NCBI RefSeq assembly: GCF_018223345.1
Contig: NZ_CP073587.1
Coordinates: forward strand, 2,267,001 to 2,331,000
Source of the DNA: Shewanella yunxiaonensis
Lineage (GTDB): Bacteria > Pseudomonadota > Gammaproteobacteria > Enterobacterales > Shewanellaceae
Length of the DNA: 64,000 nucleotides
Direction of reading: 5' to 3'
How positions within the stretch are numbered: position 1 is the stretch's first letter; each line of letters opens with the position of its first letter. Position numbers and translations under genes: made by a program. Of this stretch, positions 57,670-64,000 are shown piece after piece. The notes under the pieces are model-generated. The model saw nothing but the letters and a program-made list of their open reading frames with translations, had not been told where the DNA came from and did not search any database.

Positions 57670-58491
57670 TTAACCGTAACGCCCGGTAATATAATCTTCG
57701 GTTTTACTCTGCCGTGGCGTAGTAAAAATGGTATTGGTATCGCCATATTCCACCAACTCGCCCATATACATGAATGCCGTCTGATCAGAGACCCGTGCGG
57801 CTTGCTGCATGTTGTGCGTCACAATCACCACGGTAAACCGGGTTTTCAGCTCAGTGATCAGCTCTTCAATCGTCAGGGTTGAGATTGGGTCCAGCGCAGA
57901 GGTCGGTTCGTCCAGCAATAACACTTCGGGCTCGATGGCAATGGCGCGAGCAATCACCAGACGCTGCTGCTGACCACCAGACAAGCCAAAGGCGTTATCG
58001 TGTAAACGGTCTTTGACTTCATCCCAAATAGCGGCACCGCGAAGTGAACGCTCACAGGCTTCATCCAACTCGCGCCGATTATTAATCCCCTGTAATCGCA
58101 AGCCATAAACTACGTTTTCATAAATAGATTTCGGAAATGGATTGGGACGCTGAAATACCATGCCGACGTTGCGGCGCAATTTGGCAACATCCACTTTTTT
58201 ATCGTAGATGTTGTGACCATTAAGCAGAATTTCACCATCGATATGACAGTTGTCTACCAGATCATTCATACGGTTGATACAACGAAGCAGCGTGGATTTA
58301 CCACAACCACTGGGGCCAATGAAGGCAGTGACCTTTTTCTTGGGGATTTTCATCGACACGTTAAACAGTGCCTGCTTATCACCGTAGTGCAGATTAAGGT
58401 CGCGGATCTCCAGCGCCGTCTGTTCCGGTGGCAGATTCTTCAAATCTACTTTGGCAGAAGCGGTCATTAGTGAGGCATCTATCGAAATCAT
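57670..58491 (-). CDS. pstB: Phosphate ABC transporter ATPase PstB
   Basis: A 273-aa ABC ATPase with Walker [10 protein letters not shown] (about 60-68), the PstB-typical [14 protein letters not shown], signature [16 protein letters not shown] and Walker [13 protein letters not shown]. It powers phosphate import through PstCA. I prefer the ATG at 58491; a GTG at 58518 would add nine residues without a ribosome-binding site. Confidence 0.96.
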   Translation of the reverse strand: MISIDASLMTASAKVDLKNLPPEQTALEIRDLNLHYGDKQALFNVSMKIPKKKVTAFIGPSGCGKSTLLRCINRMNDLVDNCHIDGEILLNGHNIYDKKVDVAKLRRNVGMVFQRPNPFPKSIYENVVYGLRLQGINNRRELDEACERSLRGAAIWDEVKDRLHDNAFGLSGGQQQRLVIARAIAIEPEVLLLDEPTSALDPISTLTIEELITELKTRFTVVIVTHNMQQAARVSDQTAFMYMGELVEYGDTNTIFTTPRQSKTEDYITGRYG

Positions 58492-58527
58492 AGGTTGTTT
58501 CTGTCCTGTCTCTTGCACTGGCTGTTA

Positions 58528-60183
58528 TCAGTTTTCCAGCGAACGATACTTTTCACGCAGATGGTTACGCACGCTGATAGCCGTCAGGTTAAGCGCCACA
58601 ATCACAGTTACCAGGAGGAACGACGTGGCGTATACCAAGGGCCGAGCGGCCTCTACATTGGGGCTTTGGAAGCCCACATCATAAATATGGAACCCGAGGT
58701 GCATAAACTTACGTTCCAGATGCACAAAGGGGAAATTCATATCCACTGGCAGGTTAGGTGCTAATTTCACCACGCCAACCAGCATCAGTGGCGCAACTTC
58801 GCCAGCAGCGCGTGCCACCGCCAAAATCAACCCCGTCATAATGGCCGGGCTGGCCATCGGGATCACAATCCGCCACAGGGTTTCTGCCTTGGTGGCACCT
58901 AACGCCAAACTGCCTTGCCGGACCGCACTCGGGATACGCGACAACCCTTCCTCAGTGGAAACAATCACCACGGGTAAGGTCAGAATGGCCAAGGTCAAGG
59001 CCGACCAAATCACACCAGGCGACCCGAAAGTGGGCGATGGCAGCGCTTCTGGATAAAACAACTTATCGATGGAACCACCCACCATATAGACGAAAAAGCC
59101 TAGGCCAAAAACCCCGTACACAATTGAGGGAACCCCGGCAAGGTTAATCACTGCAATCCGAATAATCTTGGTCAACGCGCCTTTTCGAGCATATTCGTGC
59201 AGATAGATAGCCGCAATCACGCCAAATGGCGTGACAATGATTGCCATCAACAACACCATAAATACGGTACCGAATATCGCCGGGAACACCCCACCTTCGG
59301 TATTGGCTTCACGAGGATCTTCACTGACAAACCGGCCGACACGGACACACCAGGTGCCCAACTTCTGCCAGAAGCCCATGCGATTGACATAACTGACATC
59401 CAATACCGTATCTAATGGCAGTGTCACTTCCTGACCACGCATATCTTTAACGACTACCGCATCACGCCCTGCTTGTTCACGCAATGAGAACAACTGCTTT
59501 TCCAGTACCTGATATTTGGCCTGCAACTGCTGACGCTGCTGCGCCAGATCTGCCTGACGTTCAGCCGTCAGCTCATTGTCCAACTCATACTTACGCCCTT
59601 TGAGACGTAACCGTTCCAAATCATAATTGACTGAACCAATATCCTGTTTCTGCAAAGCATCGGCCTGCTCGTTGAGCGTAACGGCTCGCTGAATATACTG
59701 ATGCAGTGTATCGGCAATATCACCCTGCGAGGGCAAACGCTTCCCGGACTCAAGGATGGCAACCGGATAACCATAGAAATTACCGTTTTTACTGCGCTCC
59801 AGCATTGCCAGCCCCTCTGGCGTAGTGCGACTTTTAATATCCGTTTGCAGTATCCAACGAAAATCCAGACTCACAAATTCGCGGTTACCTGTTTTCACCA
59901 GATACCGATTCACAAATTCACCAGGATCATTGGCAAACTGATGACCAGCAGCACGCAAGCGCTCGGTCGGCACCTGTTCGCGGTCGTGGATCTCTCCAAT
60001 CAAGGTGTAGGGTTTGCCGTTTTCATCCTGCATCTGCCACTGATAAATGGTCGCCGGCCAAAAATAACTGAGTCCACGCCAGGCGATCAGCAGCAACAAG
60101 CCCAACACCGCAATCAGGCTCAGACTGACAGCGCCGCCTGTCATCCAAATCCAAGGTGCTCCGGATTTAAACCATTTGCCCAT
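58528..60183 (-). CDS. pstA: Phosphate ABC transporter permease PstA, long form
   Basis: A 551-aa permease, much longer than E. coli PstA (about 296 aa). After one N-terminal helix (about 15-38) comes a periplasmic segment of about 250 residues with a coiled coil near 170-240; the six-helix permease core follows from about 300, with SRIPSAVRQGSLALGATKAET as the ATPase-contact loop. AAGGGG precedes the start. It works with PstC and PstB in high-affinity phosphate uptake. Confidence 0.92.
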   Translation of the reverse strand: MGKWFKSGAPWIWMTGGAVSLSLIAVLGLLLLIAWRGLSYFWPATIYQWQMQDENGKPYTLIGEIHDREQVPTERLRAAGHQFANDPGEFVNRYLVKTGNREFVSLDFRWILQTDIKSRTTPEGLAMLERSKNGNFYGYPVAILESGKRLPSQGDIADTLHQYIQRAVTLNEQADALQKQDIGSVNYDLERLRLKGRKYELDNELTAERQADLAQQRQQLQAKYQVLEKQLFSLREQAGRDAVVVKDMRGQEVTLPLDTVLDVSYVNRMGFWQKLGTWCVRVGRFVSEDPREANTEGGVFPAIFGTVFMVLLMAIIVTPFGVIAAIYLHEYARKGALTKIIRIAVINLAGVPSIVYGVFGLGFFVYMVGGSIDKLFYPEALPSPTFGSPGVIWSALTLAILTLPVVIVSTEEGLSRIPSAVRQGSLALGATKAETLWRIVIPMASPAIMTGLILAVARAAGEVAPLMLVGVVKLAPNLPVDMNFPFVHLERKFMHLGFHIYDVGFQSPNVEAARPLVYATSFLLVTVIVALNLTAISVRNHLREKYRSLEN

Positions 60184-60227
60184 CAAACTGCCCCTTGCTC
60201 ATATAAACGCTTCATCTGCCAATACCT

Positions 60228-62480
60228 TTACAGCGAGCTGTAACGTTCACGCAGCCGCTGGCGCACCACTTCGGCAATCGTGTTAAAGAAAAACGTGAAA
60301 ATAAACAGCACAAATGCGGCTAAGAACAGCACCCGATAATGGGAACTGCCAATGGCGGACTCCGGCATTTCCACGGCAATGTTCGCCGCGAGTGTGCGCA
60401 TGCCCTGAAAAATACTCCAATCCATGATGGCGGTATTACCGGTCGCCATCAGCACGATCATGGTTTCGCCTACAGCACGGCCAAGCCCCATCATGACCGC
60501 AGAGAAGATCCCGGGACTGGCGGTCAACAACACTACCCGAGTGAGTGTTTGCCAACGCGTTGCGCCTAGTGCCAGGCTGCCATTGGATAGATGCCGCGGC
60601 ACTGAGAAAATGGCATCTTCAGCAATGGAAAATATTGTCGGGATCACCGCAAAGCCCATGGCAATACCCACTACCAGCGCATTGCGCTGATCAAAGCTCA
60701 TGCCCAAGGTATTAGTAATGAACTGACGGGTATCACCATGAAACAGCCACAGCTCAATGGTGGGACTAATCGCAAATGAAAACCACCCAAAGAAGCAGAT
60801 GACCGGGATCAGCAATAGCTCCTGATAAGTTTCTGGCAACAACGCTTTGATGCGAACAGGAAGCTTAGACCAGGCAAAAGCCGTGAGTAGTATGGTCACT
60901 GGCAACAGGAGTAACAGCAGAAGCAAGCCAGGCAAATGATCTTCAATCAACGGCGCTAACCACAAACCTGCTAAAAATCCCAGGATCACGGTGGGCAGCG
61001 CTTCCATAATCTCGATGGTCGGCTTGACCAGTGACCGCACTTTTGCAGACATGAAATATGCGGTGTAGATAGCACCAGCAATTGCCAGCGGAACTGCAAA
61101 AATCATTGCATAAAATGCTGCTTTTAACGTGCCAAATGCCAACGGCATCAGGCTCAGTTTAGCTTCAAAATCATCCGAGCCAGAGGTGGATTGCCATACA
61201 TATTGCGGTTCCGGATAACCTTCATACCACACCTTGTTCCAGAGAGCGCTCCAGGAAACTTCCGGGTGTTCATTGCTCACACTAAATAACTGCAACTTGT
61301 CGCCAGCTTGCACAACCAGCGCATTGGAGCGAGGACTAAAACCCATTGCAACAGGGTTAGCCAAATCGAATTTCTTCGAGAATAACTCGCGTTCACTGGT
61401 GGTATACAACAGTTCTAAACGGCCATCTTCACTGACAGTAGCAAAACTCTTACGATAATATTCGCTGGCCAATGCACCAATATTACCTAAGCCCTTGAAC
61501 TCTCGTATGTACTGATACAGCCGACCATGCTCACCAGCCACCTGAAAATATTGCGCGACCACGCCAGAGTTATAACTCACTAATAATGAGCTTGCCCCCG
61601 CCAACAAACTGATATTGCTGACCTTTGCTTTGGCACGCTCAAGATCCAATACCTGTAGCAAGCTGATATCATCGACATCATTAATGTTGTATATGAATAC
61701 TTTATTACCGGACTGTAACATCAACTGGCGCTGATCAGGTGTCAGTAGCTGATGCTCTACAACTGGCGGAGTATTTGGCAACACGACAGTGTGTCGTTGC
61801 CATTCAACTTCCTCGGTGAGCATGTTTTGCTCGCCACCCAGTCGAGTCAGGAACCAGTGCTGATCTTTGCCGCAGTAAGCGAAACTGATTTTGTCACTAT
61901 TGTAGGCAAACACCAGTTGCTGCAATGGCGAGCCATGGTCATCTACCGTCACTAATGGCTCACCCATGGGGTATCGAATTCCCGGGGTAATCAAACGTTG
62001 ATTATTGGGATAACTGACGCTGAAATCGATGCCTGCCAATAATGCCTGGCCGTTGTCCAAACCCAGGGCAAATAGCTGCTGATTGGGTACTGAAGCCGCA
62101 CTGCTCACGACTTTCGTACCTTCAGGCACAGGTAATGACAGGACTTTTTTTGAGCTATCTGCGACTCTGAAGAAATCTACCTGGCCTTGTTCATTTACCC
62201 GATAAATCAGCTCATTCTGTTCATCGGCACCGACCATCAAGGTCTTACCATCGGTAGCGACGGGCACACTGCTGAGCGGAATCACCTTAGCAGCGTCAAA
62301 CACCGGCTTAATGACATATAACAGATAGAAAAATATCAGCAATAACGCCACAAAAACCATGATGCCACCAATGGTGACACCGGCTCTGGCCAGCTGATCT
62401 TTCAATGCACGCCGATTGCCACGTTTTTCCATCAAAAAATCATGGGATTCAGGAGCAGGCTTAGAGACCTGACTTTCCAT
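60228..62480 (-). CDS. pstC: Phosphate ABC transporter permease PstC, long form
   Basis: A 750-aa permease, far longer than E. coli PstC (about 319 aa). One N-terminal helix (about 35-60) is followed by a periplasmic region of about 380 residues with repeated beta-propeller-like segments (such as RLELLYTTSEREL and ALVVQAGDKLQLFSV), then the six-helix core from about 450 with LSNGSLALGATRWQTLTRV. It is the first gene of pstCAB-phoU, transcribed from a region with a Pho box; no pstS lies nearby. Confidence 0.92.
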   Translation of the reverse strand: MESQVSKPAPESHDFLMEKRGNRRALKDQLARAGVTIGGIMVFVALLLIFFYLLYVIKPVFDAAKVIPLSSVPVATDGKTLMVGADEQNELIYRVNEQGQVDFFRVADSSKKVLSLPVPEGTKVVSSAASVPNQQLFALGLDNGQALLAGIDFSVSYPNNQRLITPGIRYPMGEPLVTVDDHGSPLQQLVFAYNSDKISFAYCGKDQHWFLTRLGGEQNMLTEEVEWQRHTVVLPNTPPVVEHQLLTPDQRQLMLQSGNKVFIYNINDVDDISLLQVLDLERAKAKVSNISLLAGASSLLVSYNSGVVAQYFQVAGEHGRLYQYIREFKGLGNIGALASEYYRKSFATVSEDGRLELLYTTSERELFSKKFDLANPVAMGFSPRSNALVVQAGDKLQLFSVSNEHPEVSWSALWNKVWYEGYPEPQYVWQSTSGSDDFEAKLSLMPLAFGTLKAAFYAMIFAVPLAIAGAIYTAYFMSAKVRSLVKPTIEIMEALPTVILGFLAGLWLAPLIEDHLPGLLLLLLLLPVTILLTAFAWSKLPVRIKALLPETYQELLLIPVICFFGWFSFAISPTIELWLFHGDTRQFITNTLGMSFDQRNALVVGIAMGFAVIPTIFSIAEDAIFSVPRHLSNGSLALGATRWQTLTRVVLLTASPGIFSAVMMGLGRAVGETMIVLMATGNTAIMDWSIFQGMRTLAANIAVEMPESAIGSSHYRVLFLAAFVLFIFTFFFNTIAEVVRQRLRERYSSL

Positions 62481-62603
62481 CGAAAACCTCTATTATTTAA
62501 ACTATAAGGCGTGTCACAATTATTGTCTTGTAGGCGGTAATTATCATAAATTACAACCTGCCAAACCGGTTCATTTCCACTCAGGTGGCATGTTCTGAAT
62601 TAT

Positions 62604-62621
62604 ATGACGCAAAAATGACAG
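62604..62621 (-). promoter_or_regulatory. Pho box upstream of pstC
   Basis: CTGTCATTTTTGCGTCAT on the minus strand has two direct half-sites (CTGTCAT and GCGTCAT) four bases apart, as in the PhoB consensus. It is oriented towards pstC, about 125 bp before its ATG, and lies close to the start of the divergent gcvR-like gene. Confidence 0.75.
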
Positions 62622-62668
62622 TAATGTTACACCGTCTGTTTTTAACAGCATACAGGAGCCGTCCCAAT

Positions 62669-63172
62669 ATGCGCCGATATCTGATTACATTACAGCTGCC
62701 TGATCGCAAAGGGTTGGTCGAGCAGATCGCCAACGCTGTCAGCCACCACGGGGGAAACTGGCTCGATTCTGAGCTGCGTCATATTGACGGTATTTTTGCC
62801 GCCATCTTGTTGCTGGAAATCGACGAGCAACATTGGGATGAACTGCAGGAAGCTCTGGAATCTATCGACGGACTGATGATGACTGCCGCGCCAGCGGCTC
62901 ACTTTAACCCACCGCGTCTACGCCTGACCTATAATCTGGTAGCTTATGACCGTCCGGGTCTGGTTAAGGAAATATCCAACAAGCTTAGCAGCTTAGGGAT
63001 AAATATCGAACGATTTAGCAGTAAATATGAAAGTGCCAGCCATACCGGTATCGCCCTGTTTCGCGCCACGATCAGTCTGGGTCTTAGCGATCCGCATCAG
63101 GAAGATTTACTCACGGAAGCGCTATATGAAATTGGTGATGATGTCGTAATAGACAAAGTACGAAGCCGTTAA
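62669..63172 (+). CDS. GcvR-like two-ACT-domain regulatory protein
   Basis: A 167-aa protein of two ACT domains (LQLPDRKGLVEQIANAVSHHGGNW, then LVAYDRPGLVKEISNKLSSLGINIERF). It resembles GcvR, which binds GcvA and represses the glycine-cleavage operon, though it is not itself a DNA-binding protein. The ATG at 62669 follows AGGAG by ten bases; an upstream frame lacks homology. Glycine cleavage genes are not in the window, so the target is open. Confidence 0.82.
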   Translation: MRRYLITLQLPDRKGLVEQIANAVSHHGGNWLDSELRHIDGIFAAILLLEIDEQHWDELQEALESIDGLMMTAAPAAHFNPPRLRLTYNLVAYDRPGLVKEISNKLSSLGINIERFSSKYESASHTGIALFRATISLGLSDPHQEDLLTEALYEIGDDVVIDKVRSR

Positions 63173-63255
63173 CATAGGTCAATCGAATTTTCCGGTCGGT
63201 ATCATGGCATTCCAACTGATACACTGCCGGAAACTTCTTAATAAAACACCGCATT

Positions 63256-64000
63256 ATGTTAGGTACGCTGGATAAAATGGCCGTCACCCTGGATGACAAT
63301 GGCCTTGCACAATATTCGCTGCGCGTGGGTGCGCAGCAACTACCCCTGAATACGCTTATCGGAAAAAAACTCTCGTTAAACTTTACTGGCCGCATCCTCT
63401 GTTGCAATTGTGGTAACCGCACCAAGAAAAGTTACGCTCAAGGTCACTGCTTTGTCTGTATGCAGAAATTGGCCAGTTGCGATATGTGTGTGATGAAACC
63501 CGAAACCTGCCATTACGCCCAAGGCACCTGTCGTGAGCCACAGTGGGGACTGGAGCATTGCTTTGTACCGCATTATGTTTATCTGGCGAATACTTCTGGA
63601 ATTAAAGTCGGCATCACCCGTCATACTCAACTGCCAACCCGATGGCTGGATCAGGGTGCGACGCAGGGAATGCCATTGTTTCGGGTTAACTCGCGTTATT
63701 TGTCAGGTCTGATTGAAGTCGCACTGGCGCAACTCATCGCTGATAAAACCAATTGGCAGGCGATGCTTAAAAGCGATAATGACCCACTGGATTTAAAAGC
63801 AGAAGCTGAGATATTGCTGCCGCAGATCAGTGCCAAGCTGACTGAACTGGATGGTTCAAAGCAATTTATTATTGAACCGCTCAACAGTGCCATTACTGAC
63901 ATCCGTTATCCGGTCACGGCATACCCCAGCAAAATTAAATCGCTCAATTTTGATAAAGATCCGTGCGTCAGTGGCACCCTGATGGGGATCAAAGGCCAAT
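63256..64000 (+). CDS. DUF2797 family protein (cut by window edge)
   Basis: At least 248 aa with a ten-cysteine N-terminal region (Cys 49, 50, 52, 65, 68, 75, 78, 85, 92, 102) consistent with zinc binding, followed by HYVYLANTSGIKVGITR and TRWLDQGA. The VYL-xN-KVGIT pattern resembles the GIY-YIG/T5orf172 nuclease-like fold, but no catalytic residues are proven. The function is unknown. The stop lies beyond the window. Its start has no clear ribosome-binding site. Confidence 0.8.
   Translation, partial: MLGTLDKMAVTLDDNGLAQYSLRVGAQQLPLNTLIGKKLSLNFTGRILCCNCGNRTKKSYAQGHCFVCMQKLASCDMCVMKPETCHYAQGTCREPQWGLEHCFVPHYVYLANTSGIKVGITRHTQLPTRWLDQGATQGMPLFRVNSRYLSGLIEVALAQLIADKTNWQAMLKSDNDPLDLKAEAEILLPQISAKLTELDGSKQFIIEPLNSAITDIRYPVTAYPSKIKSLNFDKDPCVSGTLMGIKGQ

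Overview
The window is ordinary chromosomal DNA of a gammaproteobacterium, most likely a Shewanella or a close relative. This is inferred from gene content and order: a six-gene DUF3450-TtpC-ExbB-ExbD-TonB-TPR operon beside a TonB-dependent receptor, sapABCDF beside a pspF/pspABC locus, FabV-type enoyl reductase, tig-clpP-clpX-lon-hupB-ppiD, and long PstC/PstA permeases. No insertion sequence, prophage, CRISPR array or plasmid gene was seen. Coding density is high and nearly every operon ends in a recognisable rho-independent terminator.

Layout. 1-3.9 kb: sbcC (cut by the window edge), sbcD, a TSUP permease, an RraB-like protein, an S4 RNA-binding protein and a GNAT acetyltransferase gene broken by two compensating frameshifts. 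4-6.4 kb: a DUF885 lipoprotein and a stand-alone degenerate GGDEF-like protein. 6.4-15.3 kb: the TonB2-type energy-transduction operon, a methyltransferase and a large TonB-dependent receptor. 15.3-24.3 kb: an AT-rich intergenic region with repeated TGTAAA motifs, then polB and dinG diverging from one perfect LexA-type box, a second TSUP permease, priC, a DUF2057 protein, an HDAC-fold deacetylase, a ComFB-like protein, the SRP RNA and a ComEA-like protein. 24.4-29.6 kb: ycjF/ycjX, pspCBA and divergent pspF, with a sigma-54-type promoter before pspA. 29.7-37.4 kb: sapABCDF, fabV, a molbindin and ung. 37.4-45.9 kb: the protein quality-control cluster ppiD, hupB, lon (with a sigma-32-like promoter), clpX, clpP and tig. 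46.1-46.5 kb: tRNA-His, tRNA-Arg and tRNA-Pro. 46.7-53.8 kb: folD, cysS, ppiB, lpxH, miaE, a POT peptide transporter and a YajD-like HNH protein. 53.8-64 kb: a BetT-like BCCT transporter with a structured leader, a DUF502 protein, pstCAB-phoU with a Pho box, a GcvR-like ACT protein and a DUF2797 protein cut by the window edge.

How the genes work together. SbcCD, PolB, DinG, PriC and Ung serve DNA repair and replication restart. Psp, Sap, Lon, Clp, trigger factor and PpiD serve envelope and protein stress. The TonB2-type operon probably energises outer-membrane uptake through receptors such as the one next to it. PstCAB-PhoU takes up phosphate, but no pstS gene lies in the window.

The most unusual signals are: two adjacent strong hairpins with a competing alternative pairing in the BCCT leader; the TGTAAA cluster upstream of the TonB-dependent receptor; a DinG with only three of the four expected iron-sulfur cysteines; and the broken GNAT gene. 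No complete, clearly undescribed multi-gene system was found.
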